DNA of 64,000 nt. Source: Hepsetus odoe (lineage: Eukaryota > Chordata > Actinopteri > Characiformes > Hepsetidae). Both the position numbers and the translations under genes were made by a program. Shown here one piece after another: positions 25,804 through 37,150 of the stretch. Position 1 is the stretch's first letter, and every line of letters begins with the position of its first letter. The notes beneath the pieces are model-generated. The model saw only the letters and a program-made list of their open reading frames with translations, was not told the origin of the DNA and ran no database searches. The stretch lies in NCBI GenBank assembly GCA_017165825.1, contig CM029370.1, positions 12,587,708 through 12,651,707 of the forward strand. The letters are read 5' to 3'.

Positions 25804-26725
25804 CTCAGATCAGCCACAACATTAAAATCACCATCAGTCACTGAAGTGAATAACATTGATTATCTTGCTTCAGTGGTATCTGTCAAGGGGTGAAATATGT
25901 ACGACAGCAGACACTGATGTCCTTTGACATGAGCAAAATTGTGATGGCTAAAGGACTGGATCAGAGCATCTCCAAAATGCTGGGTTTAGTGGGATGTTTC
26001 TCAGTGGTTAGTACCTACCAAAAGTGTTCCAGTGAAAGACAACAAGACAAATTAACTACGGAATCATTGCTGCCTAAGGTTCAATAATGCACATGGGGAG
26101 TGAAGGCTATCCTGTCTGGCCTGATCCCAAAGAAAAGCAAATATATCACACACTTAACAAAGTTACTGTTGGCTATGACAGAAATGTGACTGGACATAGA
26201 GTGCATCATAATTAGTTGTGTTTGGGGCTGTCTGTCCACAGACGAGTTAGAGTGACTTTACTGAACTCTGTCCACTACAGGAAAATGCCTACAATATGCA
26301 CCTGAGCATCAGAACTGGACCATGAAGCAATGGCAGAAGATGGTCTGGTTTGATGAATCGTGTTTTCTTTTTGTCTTGTAGATGACTGTTTGTGTGTATG
26401 TCACTAACCTGGGAAATACGTGACACCAGGATGCACTACAAGAAAAAATCAAGCTGACAGAGGCAATGCCATGCCCTGGGAAACATGACAAAATATGATC
26501 AGTGCTGATTCCCCAGATCTCAATGTGATTAACCACCTGAACAAACTTGTGCTGAACAAACTTGTGTGATTCATGGAGGCCCCACAATGCAGCTTACAGA
26601 TTTATAGGATATACTGGTGCCAAACACCATGGCACAAGTTCAGAAGTCTTGTAGAGCTGTTCTGGCACCACAAGGCCTACACAATATTTGGCAGGTGAAT
26701 TTAATGTAAGAGCTGATGCGTCTGT
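25804..26725 (+). mobile_element. Tc1-like transposon, decayed and internally deleted
   Basis: The left end reads GATCAGCCACAACATTAAAA and the right end TTTAATGTAAGAGCTGATGC, an imperfect inverted pair of a fish Tc1-like family. Transposase remnants on plus include a helix-turn-helix piece (KIVMAKGLDQSISK, then VVSTYQKCS, about 25930-26035) and a later HQNWTMKQWQKMVWFDES-like piece at about 26307-26365. The central catalytic part between about 26420 and 26500 is missing. DDE transposases cut and paste elements at TA sites; this copy is dead. Confidence 0.5.
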
Positions 26726-27146
26726 GCCCTAGAAAACATGTACAATTTAATAAGTCTTGGTAAAAAATTAAATTATTCTGCTTGCTTATGGAAAGTTCAG
26801 TTCACTCAAACATTTAATTTTACTGGGATCCTTCTATATTAAGTTAAAACATTTTTTTTAATACTGCACCTCTAGGAAATATCAGATTTGATACTTCAGA
26901 TATTGACTGGATATTGATTTTATGAGGCCATAATGTCACTTTAAAAGCCTAACTTTATTACTTAGATATATTGTGAAAGTTAATTGCTCATTAGATTTTA
27001 AGGAAATCATTACAATGTCCCGAAGGTTTTTGTGCTGTTACTATAATGTTATACATTTTATAATACTTTTGTGCATTTACTGATTCTGTACAAAATAGAC
27101 CAGTTACTTTCTGCCCTGATTTTAAACTTTTTCAACTCTTTAGTTT
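26726..27146. other. Intronic sequence, nothing recognised
   Basis: AT-rich; no element or exon was seen. Confidence 0.5.
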
Positions 27147-27262
27147 CAAGTTAAGTCGTCAAGTAGGTTTTTATTGTCATTTCAACCATATACACAGTGC
27201 ATAGTGGAATGAAACAACATTCCAGGACCATGGTGATACACATAAAGAGTACTAAACAGTCC
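27147..27262 (-). mobile_element. LINE 3' end fragment (Rex/Babar-like family)
   Basis: The plus strand reads TTTTTATTGTCATTTCAACC then ATACACAGTGCATAGTGGAA and TTCCAGGACCATGGTG, the reverse of a fish LINE 3' UTR that ends in GTTGAAATGACAATAAAAAC. No RT is attached. A possible RT fragment of the same kind is at 31976-32825, but a cnih3 exon lies between, so they are separate insertions. Confidence 0.5.
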
Positions 27263-27363
27263 CTTAACTAGATAATAGTCCACGCCATTAATTATCTAAT
27301 AACATGACACAAGACTGAAGAATGATGACAAGAACTCTAGAATACGTTTCAATACATGATGTA

Positions 27364-27365
<2 letters not shown>

Positions 27366-27413
<48 letters not shown>
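27366..27413. repeat. (TA)n microsatellite
   Basis: About 24 TA units, followed by a further AT-rich edge. Confidence 0.5.
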
Positions 27414-27414
<1 letters not shown>

Positions 27415-28845
27415 TTGTATAAGTGTATATGTGAGTCTTGAATCTTGACTTCTAAGGGTTAAAGGTCCACAGTAAGGCAATGGCCTAGAAGGGATAATGT
27501 CTTATTGAGACTATCCAAGCAGTTCAGGTATAGATACATATAGGTGCCATACAAGCGAGGAAGAGAGGTACATCGGTAAATAGATGGGTACAGCAGCAGC
27601 TGGGCTCAGTAGGAAGGGGAAAGGGAAGGATGGATGATTTTCATGCTACATCCCCCTCACTCTCTTAACAGCACGCAGAAAGCTAGTCTCTGAAGCCATG
27701 TGGCATCTGGTACAGACAGCAATTAGCATGATGGAGGGGAGGCTATAACATCTACTGGCTAATCAGAACAATAATACACTTCTTTGAGGGTTACGGATGG
27801 CAACGATATTACAGAGCACAAAAACAAGCGTAGATTTATTGAACCTAGAGCAACCGATGCTCACTCTGCTATCAGAACCCTACCTGGGGATACAAACATA
27901 CTATCATGCATCAAATGTCGGTGGCTGTAGAACTAGATCCTGTCCGCAGAGATGTTGCGCCCCCAGTCCTTGTCGGTAAATCTAGTTCACCTCATTTTCC
28001 TTTCCCAGGAAAAACACAGGAGTGACTTTGGCACTGAAAAGCAGAAGCAAACCCTCAGATCACGAAGGTGGCTGTAGTAATTGGCTGCTTCACATTCGCT
28101 CAGCTCCATTGGAGAACGATTTGTTGCATGAGAAGTAAATTGCTGCATCTTGTTCTTTTAATGGCTCTAAAGCTCCCTTTTTTCTCCATTTGGTGCTGTT
28201 TGGTGAAGCATTAGCCCTGACAAACAAATATCTACACACTGTCATTACCCATGTGGGGGATGTGAACATGTCGGGTGAATTGAGGAATGTGTGGATTATT
28301 TGCTTTAAAAATTGTGTTAAGGTGCTGAGAAGGCCTGCCTTGGAAACAAGAGTCTGAAATGGTTCTTCAGAACTGAACTGTTCCCAAGAGACATTCCAGA
28401 TGAGCTGTAGAGAACTCCATGTTATTGGCTTAATATGTACAATTAAGTTCTCATCTCTGCTGTGAAATTATCCTGCAATTTTTTAATTTATGGTTTAACT
28501 TATTCTGTTTTACCATTTACCATGGATTTATTTGGCCTGGGTTCAGTAAGATTTGGGGGAGCACTGTTGTTACAGCTGTCAAAGTTTTGCTATGTTCTTC
28601 TTGGCTTTCCACAGTGTTGTTTGAACACAGTTTTTAAATAATCTAATGGAAAACAAACATTTGTAAGCAGATTTTGCAACATTGAACTTGGTTGAATGAA
28701 AACAGCTTGGAGCATAATATTGTTCAGAAATTTTCTGTAAAGCTTTTAGAAGACAATTTTGTTTTCATGAGGGTTTGATAATGTGGTTTCACTTTAATAA
28801 CTCAATGGGAGTAAAAATATAATATATATACATATATATGGTATA
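27414..28845. other. Intronic sequence, nothing recognised
   Basis: Mixed-composition sequence. The part at about 27560-27960 is less AT-rich, but no gene family was recognised in any frame. Confidence 0.5.
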
Positions 28846-29052
28846 TATGCTGTGGTGGTCTAGTGGTAGCATACTTGCCTATGGACCTATGGCTCAAGAG
28901 GTCCCAGGTTTGAATCCCACATCTGGCACAACCACCACTGGGTCCCTGAGCAAGACCCTTAACCCTGAATTGCTCCAGGGAGACTGTCCCTGTAATGAGG
29001 ACATGGAAGGCGCTCTGGATAAGAGCGTCTGCTAAATGCCGTAAATCTAAAT
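28846..29052 (+). mobile_element. V-SINE-like element
   Basis: It has an A-box-like TGGTCTAGTGGTAGCATACT, a B-box GGTTTGAATCCC, and the conserved tail region CTCTGGATAAGAGCGTCTGC followed by TAAATGCCGTAAATCTAAATG. This is a well-preserved pol III-derived fish SINE located about 850 bp downstream (minus sense) of a cnih3 exon. Confidence 0.5.
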
Positions 29053-29261
29053 GTACTGTATACAGCAGAGCTTGCCCTAATTTCAGGAACGTTAGCTTTA
29101 GGTTTGCTAGCATATGCTCTCTCAATAACAAACAACATGCTGGCTAGTGATCTGGAGCTGTGGAGAACTCCTTGTTATTTTATTATTTTATAAATCAGTG
29201 TCATCCTCCCACTTGCTAACTAGTGGCCAACATTTATGGAATTTCTGGAATTATGGCCTGA

Positions 29262-29495
29262 TTATGTTCAAGATTTGAGAAGCAGGAAGTGGGAAGATTT
29301 TGGATTTGATTCCCTGTTGGGTGGACTTGGTCCTTTCTTTTTGAAGTTTGCATGTTGTCCCCATGTCTGTGCAGGTTTTTTTAAAGTCTAAACAGCCATT
29401 GTTTGTGTATCTACCCTGCAATGGACTGGTGACCTTTCTAGTGTGTTTCTCTTGACCTATGAGCACTGTGATAGGTTCTAACACCCCCAGCATCC
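29262..29495 (+). mobile_element. Degenerate short interspersed repeat
   Basis: TTTGCATGTTGTCCCCATGT, TACCCTGCAATGGACTGGTG and CACTGTGATAGGTTC match, in order, the body of a common fish repeat (GTTTGCATGTTCTCCC ... CTGCGATGGACTGG ... GGGATAGGCTC). It is the same general family as 4741-4905, here showing the 3' half. Diverged. Confidence 0.5.
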
Positions 29496-29899
29496 CTAAT
29501 TAGGATAATTGTTATTAGATGTAGTCATCATCTAATAGTTATTAGATGATGGCTAGAATCAGCCCAAATATACCCAACCCACCAGGTATTCTTACAACTC
29601 TCACATGTGCGGTCTACATTGTAATTGTGAGATTAGGTTCAACCTGTCCAATTGAGACAATGTTATTCGAATTTAGATTCACTGAAACAGCTTTGAGCAC
29701 ACCTAAAGTATAAGATGCCGTACTGGCCAGTCATCAAGAAAGTCCTGAAACATTTCTTTTTGCAAGCTAACTAAAATTTATCCTCGTATGCACAATGAGG
29801 AAGTGTGCCATGTCCACAAAAAATGACCTTTGTCATGAGACATTTGTATGCCTCAAACCTCTCTTTTCATAAATAAAGTAAGCTAATTTAGATATTTAC

Positions 29900-30012
29900 C
29901 TCCATGTGTTGTAGAAAAGGAGGGGGATGTTCAAGCCCACAGTGAGCCATTCTTGGGCACACAGGAACATGATACAGAAGAGACCATGGATGGAATACTC
30001 TGGAAGCACCAG
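29900..30012 (-). CDS. cnih3: cnih3 exon, second transmembrane region
   Basis: The 113-nt minus-strand exon has acceptor TTCTACAG and donor GTAAAT. It encodes 37 codons starting LVLPEYSIHGLFCIMFLCAQ and ending LLFYNTW, plus AG, which completes an Arg codon with the first G of the next exon. It aligns with about residues 67-103 of CNIH3, covering a hydrophobic membrane segment. CAQEWLT is the CNIH3 form. Gly in IHG is CNIH2-like, and NT before WR differs from the usual HF/HL. Codons are intact, with no stop or frameshift. Confidence 0.5.
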
Positions 30013-31693
30013 CTGTAGAAGGAAAAGCAGATATCAGGTATTACTATTTAGAACCATGGCAGTCAAACAGCATTTGTGGATAAAAACAGGCTGTTAATTC
30101 TAGCATGTTCCCAGTAATCAAGCTGCAGGAAAAAAAACATTTTGCACTAACATTTTATTCTGAGGAACAAAAATTCACTACAATTTTTCACTTACATTTT
30201 TTTTAAATCGGTGACACTGAAGTGTGGCCATAAAGGAAGGCATTTTAGAGATTAAGGAACTTTTGCATAATGTAATGGTTATTGCAAAACCCCTTAAACT
30301 GGCACTTTTTTAAAGAATGTGAAACTGGGGTCTAATGTTTTCATCTTTCAACATACAAAGAAGCATCAGTGCTAAAAAGGCTTTTATTAACCATCAGCTG
30401 ATATCATGATCATGAGGCTGAAATAACAGAATAAGCCCATCAGACTTTATCAAATACAAGGGATATTAAAATTAACTGTTTGTTACAGTGTTAATGCACT
30501 GTTCAGCATAATTAACAACAATTACAAGCATATATACTTTCAATCATAAAGCACTCTTTATGTCTTATTTTTATTTATTACAGGCCAGCAGTGACCAGTG
30601 CTCAATGAAGACCCACTGTGCCAAGCAAAACAAAATGTCCAACCATTTTTGTAGCTGGGTAGAAGACAAGTTTTACTTTGTTTCATGACTAATTCTTAAT
30701 TCTGGGTAAGTTTTCCAATTATCCATTATTTTTAACTCGCCTGCCTTATTCTATTTTTTATGTTTTTTTTATGTTTTTATGCTAAGAGCACACTATCTGT
30801 GTAATAGTAATAGTTCCCTGCCTTTCTTCCTTTGACCCTTGCTGTGGGTTATTGCCAGTTTATTATATTGCCTATTTTGTACATTTTATGATAAATGCAA
30901 TAAACATGACTTGCTCTTATATCCTGCTACCTTGATCTCCTGTTTATCATACAAAATATTCTTGCCACCCATGGGCTGGGTAGCTGTCAGTTTACCTATA
31001 GAATAATGCATATTCAAGCAGCATGTTAAGCTGATGTTTTTGTGTTAGCAGAAAATATAAGGAGAGGACTAAAAATGCAGTCATTGGCCAAAAGGGGAAA
31101 GACATGTTGTTGAAAATGATAAAATCCTCAAATTCTTTTATGACTCTTTATACATAAAACATTAGCTTGTTACAAATTTCAACTAAATAATTTGATATTT
31201 TAAGACATTTTTTCTCCATATGAAAGAGTTGCCAATAAAAAGACAGTTAGAAACTGAAATGTCTGGGAGAGACTTCCCAATATTGAGGTTCTGAGTTAAC
31301 TTTAACAAGGCATGTCTCACAAAAAGAAAAAGTTCTGCTAAAAATCCATGCTGGAAGCTCAGCTAGTCTGAGTGAACAGCTGGTGCACACAGTCAACTGG
31401 TGCACATTAAAGCAGTCTGTCAAGAAAGAGCACCACACCCTGGCAAAGAAAAATCCTGATGCAATCATCCCAAAAGAGCAAATTTGGATATAAAGCTAAT
31501 ATACCAGCACAGGCCTAGGAAAAGTAATCAAACTAAAATATTTTGACCAGCTATTGCACTCAATGTGGAAAATTGCATGTGCAAGCAATTCACAATCATA
31601 TTTATTGTATGATAATGAATGAGCATTTTTGTTCTGGCCATGAGTTTCAATACACAGACAACGTATATATTATTTACAGACAATAGTGAAATA
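30013..31693. other. Intronic sequence of cnih3
   Basis: The start of the ~32-kb intron. AT-rich with T-runs and no recognised element. A 73-codon minus ORF at 31247-31468 has no known motif. Confidence 0.5.
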
Positions 31694-31975
31694 GTGAAAG
31701 TGACTATTTGTGTCATTGTGAGAACACACAGCACAGCATAGCACACAGTTAACCACAACAACATTGGACCTCTGCATTTAACCCATGCAGAAACACACAC
31801 TGTGCAGCAGGGGGCAGCTATGAAAGCTCCCGGGGAGCTTGACAGGGATGGTACCTTGCTTAAGGGTACCTCCGGGCAACTTACTGGTAAGGGGTTTAAA
31901 CCGACAATCTTCTGTCAGAAGACCCAAAGTCTTCTATGGATCTGCCAACTCCCTAACCACTAGGCCACCGCTGCC
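31694..31975 (-). mobile_element. tRNA-derived SINE
   Basis: Same family as 7565-7810. On plus it runs from GTGAAAGTGACTATTTGTGT (tail) through GGTACCTTGCTTAAGGGTAC to CCTAACCACTAGGCCACCGC (complement of the A-box head). A short extra segment lies near the B-box (about 31905-31940). It adjoins the LINE fragment at 31976. Confidence 0.5.
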
Positions 31976-32825
31976 AATAATCATTCAGATTACAATGCAT
32001 ACAACACTACAGACAATGTGAATATTTTCAGACAAGACACAATATACACAATATGCGCAATACACAGAAGGTGTGTGCCGACAACAGAAATAAACACCAT
32101 GTATAAATCAGTTATCTGCTTCATGTCTGGGAATTAAATTGTGCGGGTGGGTCATTGTATAAACAGTTATACCTCTGGCAAATCAGATGATTATACTGGT
32201 CAGCTATTTTTGAGGGTATTGGCCTCCTGTGGGAAAAAACTCCTTTGTCTGGTAGATTTTAGTATAAAGTGTTCTGAAGTGCTTGCTGGAGGGGAGGAGT
32301 TGATTAGAGATCCAGGGTGTCCAAGATGCAGAGAATCTGTAATGATTTTCCCTATCTGTTTCTTGATTTTTTTGTAGAGAATAATACCTGCAGGGTGGGC
32401 TGGGGAGCACCAATATTTTTTTCAGCTGTCCTTAATGTTGGTGGCAATCTGTTATATTCTGAACTGGTTCAACACCTCCTGCACCAGACCAAACATCCTC
32501 ATTCGCCTTTTTGAGGATAGAGTTTATGTTGGTCTCTCTTCAAGTTTTGTGAAATGGTAGTTCTAAGAGAACCGAAGGTATCAGTAGTGGACACAAGGTT
32601 GGATATTCTATGGTGAAACAGTGCTGAGGACTCCTATATACCACTGTCATCTCCATCATCTAGAGCATGTTCCAGTCTGCTGTTTAAAATGAAGCACCAG
32701 CCATCCAATCTCCCACCAATATGCAGACTTGTCACCATGTTGGATCAGTCTGATGGCTGAAGTCAGCAAACATCTGTTCAACAGTTTAGCAGCTGTGTTC
32801 TTGGAGGTGCAGTTCTTGATTTTGA
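31976..32825 (-). mobile_element. LINE reverse-transcriptase C-terminal fragment (Rex/Babar-like)
   Basis: Minus-strand frames include a segment like TDRENHYRFSASWTP and, toward the 3' side, KEFFPTGGQYP, resembling the fish LINE C-terminal pattern with DPSHPGH and RHRNSFFP. The plus strand shows the matching AGCACCAATATTTTTTTCAG and TTTGAGGATAGAGTTTATGT segments. It is frame-broken and dead. The clade is uncertain. Confidence 0.5.
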
Positions 32826-33159
32826 ATCAATAACAATTACTAACTATGCACAGATTGAGAAAGAGCTATTTGCCTTCTTGTTCAAATGGTAACACCTTGA
32901 TCAATGTGTATATGGTTAGGATGTGGTTGCAAGTGATTGCAAACTGCTTGAATCAATCCCAGATATCCATCTTGAAGACCCTGCAGTTCAAAACAAACAT
33001 CTCACAACCTTTAGTAAACACACATTCAAAAGATTGAAATCAATGTTACAGTACCTTTCAAAAGTATCACCCCCCCCGGCTTTTTACCTATTTTGTTACA
33101 TACCAACCTGTAATTTAAATGGTTATTAAAAAAGTGAAATTAGTGAAATGAGAAAAATA

Positions 33160-34543
33160 CAGGATCTCACAAAAGTGAGTACACCCCTCAAATTTTTGTA
33201 AATATTTTATTATATCTTTTCATGGGACAACACTGAAGATATGACACTTTGATATAATGTAAAGTAGTCAGTGTACAGCTTGTATAACAGTGTAAATTTG
33301 TTTGTCCCTTCAAAACAACTTCACACACAGCCTTTCATTTCTAAACCACTGGCAACAAAAGTGAGTACACCCCTAAATAAAAAAATTCCATATTTAGCCA
33401 TTTTCCCTACTCAGTGTCATGTGTCTCATTATTGTTACAAGGCTCAGGTGTGAATGGGGAGCAGGTGTGTTAAATTTGGTGTTATCGCTCTCACACTCTC
33501 CCATACTGGTCACTGGAAGTTCAACATAACACCTCATGGCAAAGAACTCTCTGAGGATCTGAAAAAAAGATCTGTTGATCTACAAATGGCCTAGGCTATA
33601 AGAAGATTGCCAACACCCTGAAACTGAGCTGCAGCATGGTGGCCAAGACCACACAGCGGATTAATAGGTTCCACTCAGAACAGACCTCGCCATGGTCGAC
33701 CAAAGAAGTTGAGTGCACGTGCTCAGTGTCATATCCAGAGGTCTTTTGAAAATAGACGTATGAGTGCTAGGTGAGGAGTACAAAGACAAATGTGTCTTGC
33801 CTACAGTCAAACATGGGGGTGGGGGTGGCATGGTTTGGGGCTGTGTAAGTGCTGCCGACACTGGGGAGCTACAGTTCTTTGAGGGAACCATAAATGCCAA
33901 CATTTATTTATTACAGGCCATACTGAAGCAGAGCACCACCCCTCCACGAACCACCCCTCTGTTCGGAAACTGGGCCACAGGGCAGTATTCCAACATGATA
34001 ACGACTCCAAACATACCAGACGACCAATGCCTTGCTAAAGAAACTGAGGGAAAAGGTGCTGGACTGGCCAAGCATGTCTCCAGACCTAAATCCTATTGAG
34101 CATCTGTGGGGCATCCTCAAATGGAAGGTGGAGGAGCGCAAGGTCTCTTACACCCACCAGCTCTGTGATGTCATCATGGAGGAGTGGAAGAGGAATCCAG
34201 TGGCAACCTGTGAAACTGTAGTGAACTCTAGAGTTAAGGCAGTGTTGGAAAATAATGGTGGCCACACAAAATATTGACACTTTGGGTACAATGTGGACAT
34301 TTTTCACTTAGGGGTGTACTCACTTTTATTGCCAATGGTTTAGACATTAATGGCTGTGTGTTGAGTTATTTTGAGGGGACAGCAAATTTACACTGTTATA
34401 CAAGCTGTACACTGACTACTTTGATTTTGACTTTGACTTTTTACATTGTATCAAAGTGTCATATCTCCAGTGTTGTCCCATGAAAAGATATAATAAAATA
34501 TATACAAAAATGTGAGGGGTGTACTCACTTTTGTGAGATACTG
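33160..34543 (+). mobile_element. Inner Tc1-like transposon with both ends
   Basis: The left end CAGGATCTCACAAAAGTGAG and right end CTCACTTTTGTGAGATACTG are near-perfect inverted repeats flanked by TA on both sides. A second internal copy of the GTGAGTACACCCC motif sits at about 33360 and its complement at about 34312, the indirect/direct-repeat design of some Tc1 elements. Length 1384 bp. The middle of the transposase gene is deleted at about 33770 (N-terminal half joined to GGTGAGGAGTACAAAGAC), so the copy is non-autonomous. Confidence 0.5.
33764..34277 (+). pseudogene. Inner Tc1 transposase, C-terminal remnant
   Basis: Frames at 33764-34099 and 34032-34277 carry GEEYKDKCVLPTVKHGGGGG (the GGG-containing block) and then WPSMSPDLNPIEHLWGILKW, the region with the final catalytic Glu/Asp of Tc1 transposases, and KAVLENNGGHTKY at the C terminus. 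A frame change between the two, plus a large upstream deletion, rules out function. The residue after PDLNPI is Glu, as expected for the third catalytic position. Confidence 0.5.
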
Positions 34544-35298
34544 TATATATAAAAAATAATAATAAAAAAAAAACTAACTGAAAATTGGCATGTGCATATG
34601 TATTGCCATGAAGCCCTAAAAAGTCCTGGTGCAACCAATTACATTCAAAAGTCACATAATTAGTGAGGTGAAGTCCACCTGTATGCAATTTAAGTGTCAC
34701 ATGATCTGTCAGTATAAACACATCTTTTCTGAAAGGCCCCAGAGGCTGCAACACCACTAGGCAAGAGGCATCGCACCATGAAGACTAAGGAGCTCTCTAA
34801 ACAAGTCAGGGATGGGTCATAAAAAATATAAAATCTTTGATGATCTCCCAGAGCACCATCAGATCCATCATCTTCAAATGGAAAGAACATGGTACCACAA
34901 CAAACCTGCCAAGAGAGGGCCACCCACCAAAACTCACAGACCAGGCAAGGAGGCATTAATCAGAGAGGCAGCATAGAGACCGAAGGTAACCTTGAAGGAG
35001 TTGCAGAGTTCCACAGCAGAGACTTGAGTATCTGTCCATAGGACCACAATAAGCCATACAATCCACAGAGCTGGGCATTATGGAAGAGTGGCCAGAAAAA
35101 AGCCATTACTTAGCATTAAAAATAAGAAAGCACGTTTAGAGTTTGTCACAAGGCATGTGGGCGACTCCCCAAATGTATGAAGGAAGGTGCTCTGGTCCGA
35201 TGTGACTAAAATTAAACAAACTTTTCGGCCACCAAGGAAAATGCTATGCCTGGCGTAAACCCAACACATCCCATCACCCCAAGAACAACATCGCCACA

Positions 35299-35766
35299 GT
35301 GAAACGTGGTGGAAGCATCATGTTGTGGAGATGTTTTTCAGCAGCAGGGACTGGGAAACTGATCCGAGTTGAGGGAAAGATGGATGGTGCTGAATACAGG
35401 GATATTCTTGAGCAAAACCTCTGTCAGTCTGCCTGTGATTTGAGACTGGGACGGAAGTTCACCTTCCAGCAGGACAATGACCTGAGGCATACTGCTAAAG
35501 CAACACTCGAGTGGTTTAAGTGGAAAAATTTTTATGTGTTGGAATGGCTTAGTCAACTTCCAGACCTCAATCCAATTGAGACTCTGTGGTCAGACTTGAA
35601 GATTGCTCTTCACAAGCAAAAACCATCCAATATGAAGGAGCTGGAGCAGTTTTGCCTTGATGAATGGGCAAAAATCCCAGTGCAAAGATGTGGCAAGCTC
35701 ATCGAAACTTATCCAAAGCGACTTGCAGCTGTAATTGCCGCAAAAGGTGGCTATACAAAGTACTGA
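35299..35766 (+). pseudogene. Outer Tc1 transposase, C-terminal catalytic remnant
   Basis: A 155-codon open frame begins in the middle of the transposase; its Met is not the true start. It shows the GGSIMLWRCFSAAGTGKL block, FTFQQDND with a catalytic Asp, PDLNPIETLWSDLK with the catalytic Glu, and the C-terminal AKGGYTKY. The first catalytic Asp region upstream (about 35190-35215) is frame-shifted. Tc1 transposase binds the inverted repeats and moves the element into TA sites; this copy lacks an intact N-terminal DNA-binding domain. Confidence 0.5.
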
Positions 35767-35789
35767 CTTGATTTCAATCTTCTTGTTCT

Positions 35790-37150
35790 ATCAGCTGCTC
35801 CCATTTGGAGCTCATCTGGCTCATTGGGTTCCATTTCTTCCATCAAAGGTGTCCAATCTCACCATGTCCATAAACCTCCTCTTTCCTCTTTATATCATAT
35901 TTCCTCCTCTTTCCTCTTTATATCATCTCCTCTTTCCTTCAGCTGCTCCCGTTTAGGGGTCGCCACAGCGGATCAACCATCTCCATTTCTTCCAGTTCTC
36001 TGCATCATCCTGCTTCAAACCAACCTGCATGTCCTCTCTCACAATGTCCATAAACCTCCTCTTTGGTCTTCCTCTTTTCCTCTTTTCCTCCATCTTCAAC
36101 ATCCTCCTTTCAATATAATTAATCCAACTGCCATCTCCCCTAAACACCTCTATGCTTCCACTGGTATGTCATCCGGCAACAGCTTTCCATTCTTCATCCT
36201 CTTCTTCTTCCTTTCCATTATTCATCCTCTTCAACGCTGCTCTTACTTCCATCTTCCTTATTTGCTGCACTTCCTGGTTCACTTTCCTCACATCATCCAA
36301 TCTTCTCTCTCTCTTCATTCAGCAGCCCCCTCAAACTACTCTTTCCGTCTGCTCAACACGCTCTGTTCACCTGTGAGTATGTTTCCATTTCTACCTTTAA
36401 TCGCCCTGACCTGCTGCCCAAGTCTGTCTCTCTGTCTTGCCAATTGGTAAACGTTCTTTTCTTCCTCCTTACTGTCCAACCTCTCATACAATTCACCAGA
36501 CACCTTATCTTTGGCCTTCACAACTGTTTTCTTCATCCTGCAGTTCATCTCCTTGTACTTCTGTCTACTTTCTTCATATCTCTGACTGTCCCACTTCTTC
36601 TTTGCCTCCCTCTTCTTCTTTATACACTCCTGGACTTCTTGGTTCCATCACCAGGAAAGTCCCAGCAATCAGGTAGCTCTTCAACACCTCCCAGTTCCCA
36701 TGTTAACTCCTGCCTGAATTCCACCTTGCAGTCTTCCTTCTTCAGCTTCCATCACTTGATCCTCAACTCTGCCCTCACTTTCTTCTTCTTCTTGATCTTC
36801 AAGGTCATCCTACAGACCACCATCCTATGCTGTTTAGCTACACTCTACCCTGACACTACTTTGCAATCTCCAATGTCCTTCAGACTGACCCTCCTGCAAA
36901 GGATATAATCCACCTGTGAGCATCTTCCTTCACTCTTATACGTTATACCCTGTGCTCCTCCCTCTTCTTAATATAAGTATTAACTACAGCCATCTACAAC
37001 CATCTGACCTTCAGAATTCCTCTCCTTGATACCATACCTACCCATCACCTCCTCATCACCTCTGTTCCCTTTACCAATAACTATTTTCTCTCCCCTGGGT
37101 ACACTCTCTATCACTTTATCTAACTTGCTCCAGAATTCTTCTTTCTCCTT
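35790..37150 (-). mobile_element. RTE-type LINE with RT core deleted (copy D)
   Basis: The 3' end appears twice on plus, GCTGCTCCCATTTGG at about 35794 and GCTGCTCCCGTTTAGGGGTC at about 35941, so two 3' termini abut. Minus-strand codons near 35953-36100 read KRKRGRPKRRFMDIVREDMQ and IRCGDP, the usual C terminus. At about 36125-36145 the sequence jumps to the IPVEAWRC region, deleting the RT palm. It continues 5' through the linker to endonuclease remnants at about 36950-37150. A 155-bp TCCTCTTT-rich stretch lies at 35865-35935. Confidence 0.5.

Larger units (their letters stand above)
33049..35770 (+). mobile_element. Outer Tc1-like transposon, interrupted and 3'-truncated
   Basis: It starts after TA with CAGTACCTTTCAAAAGTATC, the inverted-repeat end of a fish Tc1-like family, then TTTTTACCTATTTTGTTACA. 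At 33158 it is interrupted by a second Tc1-like element, resuming at 34544 with AAATTGGCATGTGCATATGT and a transposase start (ATGAAGACTAAGGAGCTCTC, 34779). The reading frame is broken by stops and deletions until 35299. After the transposase stop at 35764 the right inverted repeat is missing and RTE 3' sequence begins. Confidence 0.5.

Noticed and set aside
28846..28930. A functional tRNA gene
   Set aside because: The pol III boxes belong to a SINE; the cloverleaf is not maintained and a V-SINE tail follows.
35824..36908. Plus-strand ORFs of 208 and 154 codons
   Set aside because: They are antisense to RTE copy D, with TCCTCTT-rich low-complexity sequence keeping the frame open.
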